64,000 nt of DNA from JAYPWI01 sp038135065 (lineage in GTDB: Bacteria > Actinomycetota > Acidimicrobiia > Acidimicrobiales > Poriferisodalaceae): contig JAYPWI010000011.1 in assembly GCA_038135065.1 (NCBI GenBank), positions 1 through 64,000 on the forward strand. The letters are read 5' to 3'. The notes below the pieces were generated by a model, which did not search any database, had not been told where the DNA came from, and worked only from the letters and a program-made list of their open reading frames with translations. Numbering within the stretch: position 1 is the stretch's first letter; each line of letters begins with the position of its first letter. Positions 49,504 through 58,411 of the stretch are shown piece by piece. The position numbers were made by a program, and so were the translations under genes.

Positions 49504-50694
49504 ATGACCCACAACGGGCCTCCGACGGCCGTCGAAGACCTGCGGGCGTGGGCGGTGGCCTGGACGGGATTCGCGGCGAACGTCATCACCTTCGGGGTCT
49601 TGTTCAGCTTCGGCGTCTACCTGACGCCCTTGGCAGAGGAGTTCGACACCACGACGGGCCCGGTCAGCGGTCTGTTCAGCGCCGCCGTGCTCGTCTACTA
49701 CCTGTCGGGAGCCGTCGGAGGCCGCCTCGGCGATCGATACGGGACCCGACCCGTGGTCGGGGTCGGGGCGGTCACCATCGGGGTGGCCTTACTGTTGGCT
49801 GCGCGAGCCGACGCCTTGTGGCAGCTGTACGTGCTCTATCCGGTCATCGGGATCGCAGTCGGGTGCTGCTACCCGCCCTTGGTGGGCGCGGTGGGGCAGC
49901 GGTTCGAACGACGGAGGGTGATGGCCATCGCCATCGTGTTGGCCGGGGTCGGCGCCGGCACCTGGATCATGCCCCCGGTCGCCCGTTGGGCCGTCGACAC
50001 CTACGGATGGAGAGACACCTTCAGCGGTTGGGCCGTGGCCGCTACCGCGGTGATCGGGCTCGTGGTGGTGGTCGTCGGACGACCACCCGATGCCACCGGC
50101 GGCCCTGCCCACCAGCCCGTTCTGGCTCGAGACCTCGCCGGAATGAGATCGTTCCGTCGCCTGTACCTGGCCATCATCCTCGTTTCCCCAGGCTTCTACG
50201 CCCCCATCGCCTTCCTCAACGACTACGCAGTGGACCGGCAGGTGACGCCGGGCCGAGCCGCTGCCCTCGTCGGAGTGATCGGCGGCACCACGGTGATCAC
50301 CAGGTTCATCGTCGGTGCACTCGGCCCCAGGTTCGACGGTCTGGCCCAGTACCGGCTTGCGTACCTCGTCATGACGGCTGGCCTGATCGTGTGGTGGTCC
50401 TCCGGTTCCTCCTATGTGGCGATGGTGGCTGCGGCCAGTCTCCACGGCGTTGGATGGGCTGTATGGGTCACGGCAGCCCCATTGGTCATGGTGACCTGGT
50501 TCGGGCCCCGCGATCTGGGTGGTGCGCTGGGAGCCCTCTACACGGGGCTCGGGCTCGGTGCCCTGCTCGGCCCAGTGGTGAGTGGGTTCATCATCGACGG
50601 CGCCGGCTACCGCTGGGCGGTTGCCGTGGTCGTGGTCACCAACCTGGTGGCCATCGCCGTGGCCCGGACAGTGACCTCGCCGCTCGAGGCCTAG
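49504..50694 (+). CDS. MFS transporter, monocarboxylate-transporter-like
   Basis: 396 aa with 12 predicted membrane helices. The motif-A-like loop is GGRLGDRYGTRPVVGVGA, and TM1 reads WAVAWTGFAANVITFGVLFS, typical of MCT/oxalate-formate type carriers. ATG is 5 nt after the PhyH stop. It probably imports or exports the substrate handled by the three upstream genes (inference). It converges with the phosphatase gene by a shared CTAG at the two stop codons. Confidence 0.85.
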   Translation: MTHNGPPTAVEDLRAWAVAWTGFAANVITFGVLFSFGVYLTPLAEEFDTTTGPVSGLFSAAVLVYYLSGAVGGRLGDRYGTRPVVGVGAVTIGVALLLAARADALWQLYVLYPVIGIAVGCCYPPLVGAVGQRFERRRVMAIAIVLAGVGAGTWIMPPVARWAVDTYGWRDTFSGWAVAATAVIGLVVVVVGRPPDATGGPAHQPVLARDLAGMRSFRRLYLAIILVSPGFYAPIAFLNDYAVDRQVTPGRAAALVGVIGGTTVITRFIVGALGPRFDGLAQYRLAYLVMTAGLIVWWSSGSSYVAMVAAASLHGVGWAVWVTAAPLVMVTWFGPRDLGGALGALYTGLGLGALLGPVVSGFIIDGAGYRWAVAVVVVTNLVAIAVARTVTSPLEA

Positions 50695-51434
50695 CTCAGA
50701 CCAGCTGCCGCTTCGATGGCGGCGTCGGCGAACTCCGGCCGGCAGATCAGAAGATCCGGTAGATAGGGGTCCGCGTTGTTGTAGACGAGGGGGCTGCCGT
50801 CGAGGCGCGACGCGTGGAGCCCGGCGGCAAGGGCGACGGCGACGGGAGCGCAGTTGTCCCATTCGTACTGCCCTCCGGTGTGGGCGTAGACGTCGGCCTC
50901 GCCTCGCACCACGGCCATGGCCTTGGCGCCCGCTGAGCCCATGAACACCAGTTGCCCGGACAGCGCGGCGGCGATCGCCTCAGCAGCTGGTCCTGGGCGG
51001 GTACGGCTGGCGATCACCCGCGGTGGTCCGTCGGCTCGGACGGGGACCGATGCCGGCGGGTGCGAGGCGAGGGTTACGCCCAATGCGGGGAGGGCGACTG
51101 CCCCGATCGTCACGGCTCCGCCGATGGCCAGGGCTACATGGACTGCCCAGTCGGTTCGGCCCGCCTCGCCGAATTCGCGGGTGCCGTCGAGGGGGTCCAC
51201 GATCCACACCCGCTCGTGGTTCAGGCGGTCGAGATCGTCGCGACCCTCCTCGCTGAGCACGGCATCGGTGGGTCGCTCGTCGGCGAGACGGGCGGCGATC
51301 ACCTCGTGCGACCGTCGGTCGCCTTCGTCCTTGAGCTTTTGGGGGTCGTCGTGGCCCAGGTCGTTTCGGATCTCGAGCAGTAGTTGACCGGCATGGGTCG
51401 CCAATGCTGCGGCAAGTGTTGCGTCGTCGATCAT
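50691..51434 (-). CDS. cysQ: 3'(2'),5'-bisphosphate nucleotidase / inositol-phosphatase family
   Basis: 247 aa of the Li+-sensitive phosphatase superfamily: metal ligands in LSEEGRDD, WIVDPLDGTREFGEAGR and EWDNCAPVAVALAAG. The subfamily is closest to CysQ, which removes the 3'-phosphate of PAP or PAPS. Its place beside cysD-cysN/C-cysC, divergent from them, supports that role: it would clear PAP, the product of sulfotransferases. ATG at 51434 is set by the upstream -10 box. Confidence 0.84.
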   Translation of the reverse strand: MIDDATLAAALATHAGQLLLEIRNDLGHDDPQKLKDEGDRRSHEVIAARLADERPTDAVLSEEGRDDLDRLNHERVWIVDPLDGTREFGEAGRTDWAVHVALAIGGAVTIGAVALPALGVTLASHPPASVPVRADGPPRVIASRTRPGPAAEAIAAALSGQLVFMGSAGAKAMAVVRGEADVYAHTGGQYEWDNCAPVAVALAAGLHASRLDGSPLVYNNADPYLPDLLICRPEFADAAIEAAAGLS

Positions 51435-51441
51435 CCCACTG

Positions 51442-51447
51442 AGGCTA
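51442..51447 (-). promoter_or_regulatory. -10 box TAGCCT of cysQ
   Basis: TAGCCT, 7 nt, ATG at 51434 on the minus strand. The 122-bp gap to cysD must also hold the cysD promoter, which I could not place with confidence. Confidence 0.5.
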
Positions 51448-51556
51448 GGTGGAGGGTGCCCGCCACGCTAAGTGGTCAGGGGCATCAATTCGGTGACATC
51501 ATGTGCCGACGTATCAAGGGCGTGGGCGTTTCGTCGCCTGGCCTCTCGAGTTAGTC

Positions 51557-52486
51557 ATGCTTGCTACACCTGATCTTTCATCACAACCACGGATGACGCA
51601 CCTCCAGCAACTGGAGTCCGAAGCGATCCACATCATCCGGGAGGTCGTTGCCCAGTTCGAGCGACCCGTGATGCTGTACTCGATCGGCAAGGACAGCTCC
51701 GTGCTGTTGCACCTGGCCAGGAAAGCCTTCTACCCAGGGCGCATACCGTTCCCTCTGCTCCACGTGAACACCGGTTGGAAGTTTCGGGAAATGATCGAGT
51801 TCCGTGATGCGACTGTTGCCGAGCTCGGGCTCGAGTTGATCAGTCACACGAATCCCGAGGGGCTCGCCGCTGGCATCAACCCCTTTGATCATGGCTCGAA
51901 GAACTACACGGACATCATGAAGACCCAGGCCCTCAAGCAGGCCCTGGATGCAGGGGGCTTCGATGCAGCCTTCGGAGGTGCCCGGCGGGACGAGGAGAAG
52001 TCCCGGGCCAAGGAGCGGGTGTTCAGCTTCCGAGACCGTCATCATCGGTGGGACCCGAAGAACCAGCGCCCAGAACTGTGGAACCTCTACAACGGGCGGG
52101 TCGACAAGGGAGAGTCGATCCGCGTCTTCCCCATCAGCAACTGGACCGAGCTCGATGTGTGGCAGTACATCCACCTGGAGCAGATCCCCATCGTTCCCCT
52201 CTATTACTCGGCGCCCAGACCGGTAGTGGAGCGCGACGGGGTGCTCATCATGGTCGACGATGATCGCTTCCGCTTCGAAGAGGGCGAGGAGGCGCAGACC
52301 CGTTGGATCCGCTTCCGGACCTTGGGTTGCTACCCCCTGTCGGGGGCCGTGGAGTCCACGGCGACGACCCTGCCCCAGATCATCCAAGAGATGCTGCTGG
52401 CCACCCGGTCGGAGCGTGAAGGCCGGGTGATCGACCACGACCAGTCCGGTTCGATGGAGGAGAAGAAAAAGGAGGGGTATTTCTGA
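51557..52486 (+). CDS. cysD: Sulfate adenylyltransferase subunit 2
   Basis: 309 aa, nearly the usual 300-residue length. [22 protein letters not shown]-loop [58 protein letters not shown] and the C-terminus [20 protein letters not shown] are near-identical to well-studied CysD. It forms APS from sulfate and ATP, driven by CysN GTPase. ATG 51557 gives a short extra N-terminus; ATG 51593 (MTHLQQ) would match E. coli more closely. The stop overlaps the cysN/C start as TGATG. Confidence 0.95.
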   Translation: MLATPDLSSQPRMTHLQQLESEAIHIIREVVAQFERPVMLYSIGKDSSVLLHLARKAFYPGRIPFPLLHVNTGWKFREMIEFRDATVAELGLELISHTNPEGLAAGINPFDHGSKNYTDIMKTQALKQALDAGGFDAAFGGARRDEEKSRAKERVFSFRDRHHRWDPKNQRPELWNLYNGRVDKGESIRVFPISNWTELDVWQYIHLEQIPIVPLYYSAPRPVVERDGVLIMVDDDRFRFEEGEEAQTRWIRFRTLGCYPLSGAVESTATTLPQIIQEMLLATRSEREGRVIDHDQSGSMEEKKKEGYF

Positions 52487-54405
52487 TGAGTCACCAGAGC
52501 GACCTCATCGCCACCGACATCGATGCGTACCTCGCCCAGCACGAGGCCAAGGACCTTCTCCGCCTCCTGACCTGCGGATCGGTCGACGACGGCAAGTCGA
52601 CCCTCATCGGTCGCCTTCTTCACGACTCGAAGATGATCTACGAAGACCACTTGGCGGCCATCGAAGCCGAGTCCACCACGGTGGGTCACGCTGGGGACCG
52701 AGTCGACCTTGCGCTGCTCATGGATGGCCTGAAGTCCGAGCGGGAGCAGGGCATCACCATCGATGTGGCCTACCGGTATTTCTCGACCGCTCGGCGCAAG
52801 TTCATCATCGCCGACACCCCCGGTCACGAGCAGTACACCCGGAACATGGTCACTGGAGCGTCGACCTGCCAGTTGGCGATCATCCTGATCGATGCCCGCC
52901 ACGGAGTTCTCGCTCAAACGAAGCGCCACAGCTACATCGCAAGCCTCTTGGGCATCCGCCACGTGGTCGTCGCCGTCAACAAAATGGATCTCGTCGACTG
53001 GAGCCGGGACCGCTTCGACGCCATCTGCGCCGAGTACCGCGACTTTGCCAAAGGACTGGAGATCGTCGATCCCTACTTCCTCCCGATGTCGGCACTGCTC
53101 GGTGACAATGTCGTGGACCCCTCTCCGAGCCTCCCGTGGTTCGAAGGTCCCACCCTGATGGAGCACCTCGAGACGGTCGACGTGAGCGAAGGGGTAGACG
53201 TCGAGCACCTTCGTCTGCCCGTTCAGGCGGTGATCCGACCCGATCTCGACTTCCGGGGATTCGCCGGAACAATCGCGAGTGGCATCCTCAGGCCGGGGGA
53301 CGAAGTGGCCAGCCTCCCCTCAGGGGTGACGTCGGTCGTGGACCGCATCGTCACCTTCGACGGCGATCTGGACGTGGCGGGTCCTGGGCAGGCCGTCACG
53401 GTCACCCTCGCCGACGAGATCGACGTGTCGCGGGGTGACCTGCTCGTGCGCCCTGGGGAGGAACCCCTCCGGGCCCACGACGTCGACGCCATGATCGTGT
53501 GGATGGCCGAGGCCGACCTCGAACCGGGCCGCCAATACCTCATGATGGGCTCGAACGGGGTGTCGAGTGCTGCCGTCACTGCGATTCGGCACCGGGTGGA
53601 CATCAACACCCTGACCGAGGAACGGGCCGACACGCTCGGCTTGAACGACATCGCTCGCTGCTCGGTCAGCAGTGACCGAGCGTTGCTCTTCGATCCCTAC
53701 GACGTGAGCCGGGCCACTGGTTCGTTCATCCTGGTCGACCGCATGTCCAACGCCACGGTGGCGGCCGGGATGATCGTCGGGTCGTCCACATCGTGGGATA
53801 CCCCCCCAGAGCAGACGCTGGTTCGCCAGGTGTCGGGGATCTCCGATCAGGAACGGTCCATTCGGTTCGGTCAACAGCCCGTCACCGTGCTCCTGACCGG
53901 CCTGACGGCGGCCGGGAAGTCGACGATCGCCACCGCCCTGGAACGGGAGCTGTTCGACCGGGGCAAGGTCTCCATCCGTCTCGACGGGGAGAACATTCGC
54001 ATGGGGATCAGCCGAGACCTCGGCTTCAGCGCTCAGGAGCGCTCCGAGAACCTCCGTCGAGTCAGCGAGGTGGCCCGCTTGGCCAACAACCAGGGCATCA
54101 TGGCCATCGCCGCGCTGGTCGCACCCAAGGCCGATGTCCGAGAGCGGGCCAGGGAGTTGGTCGGTCCCGAACGGTTCGTCGAAGTCTTCGTCGACACACC
54201 ACTCGAGGTGTGCAAGCAGCGTGATCCCAACGGCCTGTACCAAGCCGCCGAGCGGGGTGACATTCCCCAGTTCCCGGGGGTGTCAGCGACCTACGATCGA
54301 CCCGTCGATGCGGACTTGACGGTGGACACCTCCACTCAGACAGTGCAGGAGTGCGTTGGCGCGATCCTGCGCCTCCTGGGCAGTCGGGGCTTCCTTCGGG
54401 GTTGA
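52486..54405 (+). CDS. cysNC: Bifunctional sulfate adenylyltransferase subunit 1 / APS kinase
   Basis: 639 aa fusion. Residues 1-430 are an EF-Tu-like GTPase: P-loop [20 protein letters not shown], switch [20 protein letters not shown], and VNKMD. Residues from about 465 are an APS kinase with P-loop GLTAAGKST (472-480), [20 protein letters not shown] and [20 protein letters not shown]. The middle P-loop residues are AA rather than the common SGA/SGS, but Lys and Ser/Thr are present. It activates sulfate to APS and then PAPS. GGAGGGGTATTTCTG precedes the ATG. Confidence 0.93.
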   Translation: MSHQSDLIATDIDAYLAQHEAKDLLRLLTCGSVDDGKSTLIGRLLHDSKMIYEDHLAAIEAESTTVGHAGDRVDLALLMDGLKSEREQGITIDVAYRYFSTARRKFIIADTPGHEQYTRNMVTGASTCQLAIILIDARHGVLAQTKRHSYIASLLGIRHVVVAVNKMDLVDWSRDRFDAICAEYRDFAKGLEIVDPYFLPMSALLGDNVVDPSPSLPWFEGPTLMEHLETVDVSEGVDVEHLRLPVQAVIRPDLDFRGFAGTIASGILRPGDEVASLPSGVTSVVDRIVTFDGDLDVAGPGQAVTVTLADEIDVSRGDLLVRPGEEPLRAHDVDAMIVWMAEADLEPGRQYLMMGSNGVSSAAVTAIRHRVDINTLTEERADTLGLNDIARCSVSSDRALLFDPYDVSRATGSFILVDRMSNATVAAGMIVGSSTSWDTPPEQTLVRQVSGISDQERSIRFGQQPVTVLLTGLTAAGKSTIATALERELFDRGKVSIRLDGENIRMGISRDLGFSAQERSENLRRVSEVARLANNQGIMAIAALVAPKADVRERARELVGPERFVEVFVDTPLEVCKQRDPNGLYQAAERGDIPQFPGVSATYDRPVDADLTVDTSTQTVQECVGAILRLLGSRGFLRG

Positions 54406-54407
54406 CG

Positions 54408-55046
54408 ATGGGTGATCCCGTGACCGCCTCCGGCGCGCCGGTGGCCACCAATATCGTCCGGGCGGAGGGTCACGTCGACGGTGCCCGGCGCGAGGCCAAC
54501 CTGGGGCACTCGTCCTGCACGGTGTGGTTCACCGGGTTGTCAGGATCCGGTAAGTCGACGCTCGCCTTTGCCGTGGAGGAGGCCCTGGTCGACCGTGGGG
54601 TCGCGGCTTATGTGCTGGACGGAGACAATGTTCGCTTCGGACTGAACAGCGACCTCGGATTCAGCCCCGAAGACCGTACAGAGAACATCCGGCGGATCGG
54701 TGAGGTGTGCCGCCTCTTCCAGGATGCCGGCCTCGTCGTGCTCACCGCCTTCATCTCGCCGTACCGGGCGGACCGGGAGTCGGTGCGGGCCCTGCATCCG
54801 GTCGGTCGGTTTCTCGAGGTCTACGTCGACACCCCACTCGAGGTGTGCGAATCCCGAGACCCCAAAGGGCTCTACGTCAAAGCCAGAGCGGGCGAGATTC
54901 CCGATTTCAGTGGTGTGTCAGCTCCCTATGAGCCGCCTGAAGCCCCCGACGTCGTCATCGATACGTCGGAATCTCTCCAAGGGTGCGTCGCCAAAGTCCT
55001 CGATGCCCTCATTGGTTCGACTGTGCTGCCGTCGCCCGAGCGGTAG
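54408..55046 (+). CDS. cysC: Adenylylsulfate kinase (stand-alone)
   Basis: 212 aa. [20 protein letters not shown] has the canonical P-loop (GLSGSGKST from residue 43), then [52 protein letters not shown] and [19 protein letters not shown], a complete APS kinase. It follows the CysNC fusion, which already ends in an APS kinase, by 2 nt. The operon therefore encodes two APS kinases and no PAPS reductase or sulfite reductase, which suggests PAPS is made for sulfation rather than assimilation. Confidence 0.93.
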   Translation: MGDPVTASGAPVATNIVRAEGHVDGARREANLGHSSCTVWFTGLSGSGKSTLAFAVEEALVDRGVAAYVLDGDNVRFGLNSDLGFSPEDRTENIRRIGEVCRLFQDAGLVVLTAFISPYRADRESVRALHPVGRFLEVYVDTPLEVCESRDPKGLYVKARAGEIPDFSGVSAPYEPPEAPDVVIDTSESLQGCVAKVLDALIGSTVLPSPER

Positions 55047-55049
55047 TCT
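55044..55049 (+). promoter_or_regulatory. -10 box TAGTCT of D-aminoacylase copy 2
   Basis: TAGTCT overlaps the cysC stop codon (TAG at 55044-55046). The RNA start would be near 55056, leaving a 40-nt leader with GGGGGAG before the ATG at 55096. Confidence 0.5.
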
Positions 55050-55095
55050 CGTCAGGGACCCTTGGCCGGGTCGAGCGATGTTTGGGGGAGCCACC

Positions 55096-56823
55096 ATGGC
55101 CGAACATGAACTAGTCATCCGGGGCGGGACCGTGGTCGACGGTAGCGGTCGACCTTCTCGGGTCGCCGACGTCGCCGTGTCGGGCGGGGTCGTTACGGAG
55201 GTGGGTCGGGTCGACGGGCGCGGCCAGCGCGAGATCGACGCTGACGGGCACCTGGTATTTCCGGGTTTCGTCGACATCCATACCCACTACGACGGTCAAG
55301 CCACCTGGGACCAGCAACTCGCGCCGTCGAGTTGGCACGGAGTGACCACCGTGGTCGCAGGGAACTGCGGGGTCGGCTTCGCGCCGGTCGTTCCAGAGAA
55401 CCACGAGCGACTCATCCAGCTCATGGAGGGGGTCGAGGACATCCCCGGTGTAGCCCTGCATGAGGGTCTCTCCTGGAACTGGCAGACCTTCGGCGAGTAC
55501 CTCGACGAGATCGATCGCCTGCCTCGCGACATCGACTTCGCCACCCACCTTCCCCACGGGGCTCTGCGGCTGCATGTCATGGGTGAGCGAGGGGCGGCTC
55601 GGGAGCCAGCCACCCCCGACGACATCGCCGCCATGGCGATCATCGCCGAGCAGGCGGCCCGTGATGGGGCTATCGGGTTCAGCACCAGCCGGACCCTCAA
55701 CCACCGGAGCAGTCTGGGCGAGCTCACCCCCAGCCTCACCGCAGAGGCTGACGAGCTGATCGGTATCGCCAAGGGGCTGGCCCGTGGGGGTCAGGGTGTG
55801 CTGCAGGTGGTCAGCGACTTCATCGAGGTGGACGGCGAGTTCGAGATGCTGCAGCGGATGGCCGCCGAATCGGGACTTCCTCTCTCGATCTCCGTCGTGC
55901 AGAGCAATAGTGAGCCAGCGAAGTGGAGAGAGCTCCTCGACCGCTGCCTGGAGGCCCAGGCAGCGGGCGTGACGATGCGGGGTCAGGTCGGCACGCGGGC
56001 TGTGGGGTTGCTGATGGGTCACCTCGGCACGCTGAGTCCATTCATGGGTTCCGCGCTCTATCGGGAACTTGCCGATCTGGCACATGCAGAGCGGATGGTC
56101 CGCATGGCGCAGCCAGAGGTGAAGGCGACCATCTTGGAGGAACTCGCGGTACGCCGGGGAACCGCCGTGCTCGGGGAGGGGATGACCGGACGCTTCCAGT
56201 TCATGTACCCCCTCGGTGATCCACCCGATTACGAGCCCGACCCGGCCTCCTCCGTCGGCAACGTGGCCCGCAGCCTGGGGCGAGAGCCGGCCGAGTACGC
56301 CTACGACCTACTGCTCGAGGGCGACGGCCGCTCCTTCTTCTACATGCCGCTGCTCAACTATCGGGGCGGCAACCTCGATGTGGTGCGGGAGCAACTGCTC
56401 CATCCGGCGGCCGTTCCCGGGCTCAGCGACGGAGGGGCCCACGTCGGAACGATCTGCGACGTCAGCTTCCCTTCGACCCTCCTGCAGTACTGGGGGCGCG
56501 ACCGAAGCGACGGGCGCATCCCTGTCGAGACCCTCGTGCACAAGCAGAGCAGGGCCACGGCCGAGACGGTGGGCCTGTTGGATCGTGGGCTGATCGCACC
56601 CGGCTACAAGGCTGATCTGAACGTGCTGGATTTCGGCGCGATGAAGCTTCGTGCTCCCGAGATGCACTACGACCTCCCCGCCGGAGGCCGTCGCTTGCTG
56701 CAACGGGTCGAGGGGTACCGCCACACCTTCGTCAACGGCGTGGAGGTCGTCGCCGACGGCACATCGACAGGTGAGACGCCCGGCGCTCTCGTCCGGGGAC
56801 AGCGTTCCGCTCCCATTGGCTGA
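55096..56823 (+). CDS. D-aminoacylase-type amidohydrolase (N-acyl-D-amino acid deacylase family), copy 2
   Basis: 575 aa, the same length as the copy at 15473. LVIRGGTVVDGSGRPSRVAD, the HxH motif in VDIHTHYDGQATWDQQLAPS, metal Cys in GNCGVGFAPV, and catalytic Asp in GLSDGGAHVGTICDVSFPST are all intact. It differs from copy 1 mainly in the central loop (SFIEVDGEFEMLQRMAAESG region). With no gap it gives the reference for judging copy 1. Followed by two MFS transporters that could import its substrate (inference). Characterised relatives deacylate N-acyl-D-amino acids. Confidence 0.88.
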   Translation: MAEHELVIRGGTVVDGSGRPSRVADVAVSGGVVTEVGRVDGRGQREIDADGHLVFPGFVDIHTHYDGQATWDQQLAPSSWHGVTTVVAGNCGVGFAPVVPENHERLIQLMEGVEDIPGVALHEGLSWNWQTFGEYLDEIDRLPRDIDFATHLPHGALRLHVMGERGAAREPATPDDIAAMAIIAEQAARDGAIGFSTSRTLNHRSSLGELTPSLTAEADELIGIAKGLARGGQGVLQVVSDFIEVDGEFEMLQRMAAESGLPLSISVVQSNSEPAKWRELLDRCLEAQAAGVTMRGQVGTRAVGLLMGHLGTLSPFMGSALYRELADLAHAERMVRMAQPEVKATILEELAVRRGTAVLGEGMTGRFQFMYPLGDPPDYEPDPASSVGNVARSLGREPAEYAYDLLLEGDGRSFFYMPLLNYRGGNLDVVREQLLHPAAVPGLSDGGAHVGTICDVSFPSTLLQYWGRDRSDGRIPVETLVHKQSRATAETVGLLDRGLIAPGYKADLNVLDFGAMKLRAPEMHYDLPAGGRRLLQRVEGYRHTFVNGVEVVADGTSTGETPGALVRGQRSAPIG

Positions 56824-56860
56824 CATCGTCGCCGTGACCATGCGGCGGTTGTCCGAATGA

Positions 56861-56866
56861 CAACCT
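56861..56866 (+). promoter_or_regulatory. -10 box CAACCT before the DHA2-type MFS gene
   Basis: CAACCT, GCTGAG, GTG at 56873. The first base is C in place of T. Confidence 0.4.
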
Positions 56867-56872
56867 GCTGAG

Positions 56873-58348
56873 GTGGACGAATCCGTCGTTGCCCGCACCG
56901 GGCCTTCGGTCTTCGCTGTGGCGCCCGCCATCGTCGAGGACACCGGGGCCTCGGAACCTCCATCGGGCCTGAGCGAGGCGGCCAGCGCTGCCGTTTCGCG
57001 GCGTGCTTACCTGGCGCTGGCTACGGGGTCATTGGCCTTCGTCCTGGGGACCATCAACGTCACGGTGACCAATGTGGCGTTCACCGACATCCGAGCCTCG
57101 TTCGACGGGGTGTCCCCGTCGGTAACAGGGTGGATTCTGACTGGCTATTCCCTGGCCTTTGCCGCAACCATGCTGGTGGGCGGACGCCTGGCCGACCGTT
57201 ATGGCCGACTCCTGGTCTTCCGGCTCGGACTCACCGGGTTGTTGGTCAGCAGCCTTCTGGCCGGTCTCGCCCCGGGCATCGGGTTCCTGCTGGTGGCCAG
57301 GAGCCTCCAGGGAATGTGCGGCGCACTGACGGTGCCTGCCTCGCTGGCCCTCGTGCTGGACCAGTTCCCACCGGCGCGGCGAGCCAGTGTGATCGGGATC
57401 TGGGCTGCCGCGGGCATGGTGGCGTCAGGCCTCGCCCCCGGGTTGGCCGCCTTCGTGCTGGAAGTCGGGTCCTGGCGATGGATCTACCTGGTGCTCGTCC
57501 CGATCGCCGGCCTGGGACTCGCTGGCTCTGCTCGGTACATGACCGAGACGGTGCAGCGTGATCTCTCGCGGCCGCTGGATCTGCTCGGCATGTCGATGGG
57601 CTCGGGGGCCGTATTTCTGATCGTGCTCGCCACCCTGCAGAGTCCGGTCTGGGGCTGGAGTTCGCCCAACACCCTCGGCTGCTTCGCGGCTGCCGGGGTC
57701 CTCCTGCCCCTGTTCGTGTGGCGGTCAGGGCGGCACCCCGAGCCGCTGTTCGATCCGCGCCTGTTCAGGGTGCGAAGCTTCGCCGTGGCCAACGTGGCCG
57801 TCGGTCTGGCGATGGTGAATGCCTTCACCAGTTGGTACCTGTGGCCCCAGTTCCTGCGAGAGGTCTGGGGATTCGGGAACCTGGCGGTGGGCCTGGCCTT
57901 CACCCCGTCGCCGATCGTGTCCGCCGCGGTCGCCGTCGTCGGCGGGCGCTGGGCTGATCGCCATGGCTTCAGGGGTCTGCTGACGGGGGCGGCCGCCCTG
58001 GCCACCGCGGGCAACCTCTGGATGTGGTTGTTCCTCGACGAGCGGGTGGCGTTTTGGTTCGCATTCTTCCCACCGACCGTGTTGTTTGGTCTGGGAATGG
58101 GCGTGCTCGCCAGTCAGCTCAACAGCGCCGCCCTGCGTGATGTGCCGGCAGGGTCGATCGCCACAGCGAACGGGGTGCACCAGTCCCTCCGCTACGCCAT
58201 CGGGGGAACCGGTGTTGCCATCGCCATCGCGGTGCTCAACGACGCCCACGAGGTCTGGCGCTACGACGCCTTGTGGTTCGGCCTGGGCTGCTCGCAGATC
58301 CTCGTCGTACCGCTGTTCTTCTTCGCCTACCCCCGCGGTCGGTCCTGA
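56873..58348 (+). CDS. MFS drug/solute exporter, DHA2 (EmrB/QacA)-like
   Basis: 491 aa, about 14 helices. TINVTVTNVAFTDIRASFDG is the DHA2 first-helix motif, GWILTGYSLAFAATMLVGGR and LADRYGRLLVFRLGLTG give motif A, and SLQGMCGALTVPASLALVLD and the C-terminal antiporter helices follow. A 35-residue polar N-terminus precedes the first helix. It may move small lipophilic cations or metabolites across the membrane. The GTG start is supported by the adjacent -10 box. Confidence 0.84.
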   Translation: MDESVVARTGPSVFAVAPAIVEDTGASEPPSGLSEAASAAVSRRAYLALATGSLAFVLGTINVTVTNVAFTDIRASFDGVSPSVTGWILTGYSLAFAATMLVGGRLADRYGRLLVFRLGLTGLLVSSLLAGLAPGIGFLLVARSLQGMCGALTVPASLALVLDQFPPARRASVIGIWAAAGMVASGLAPGLAAFVLEVGSWRWIYLVLVPIAGLGLAGSARYMTETVQRDLSRPLDLLGMSMGSGAVFLIVLATLQSPVWGWSSPNTLGCFAAAGVLLPLFVWRSGRHPEPLFDPRLFRVRSFAVANVAVGLAMVNAFTSWYLWPQFLREVWGFGNLAVGLAFTPSPIVSAAVAVVGGRWADRHGFRGLLTGAAALATAGNLWMWLFLDERVAFWFAFFPPTVLFGLGMGVLASQLNSAALRDVPAGSIATANGVHQSLRYAIGGTGVAIAIAVLNDAHEVWRYDALWFGLGCSQILVVPLFFFAYPRGRS

Positions 58349-58397
58349 GTGACAGGGCGGGTCGCTGCTTCCCGATGTGTGGAGCGGCGATGAGGTG

Positions 58398-58403
58398 TAC
58401 CGT
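58398..58403 (+). promoter_or_regulatory. -10 box TACCGT of the second MFS gene
   Basis: TACCGT, 8 nt, ATG at 58412. Confidence 0.48.
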
Positions 58404-58411
58404 TCTCGGCG

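Noticed and set aside
51557..55046. Complete assimilatory sulfate reduction cluster
   Set aside because: cysH, sulfite reductase and sulfate transport genes are absent; only activation (CysD, CysNC, CysC) and PAP removal (CysQ) are encoded.
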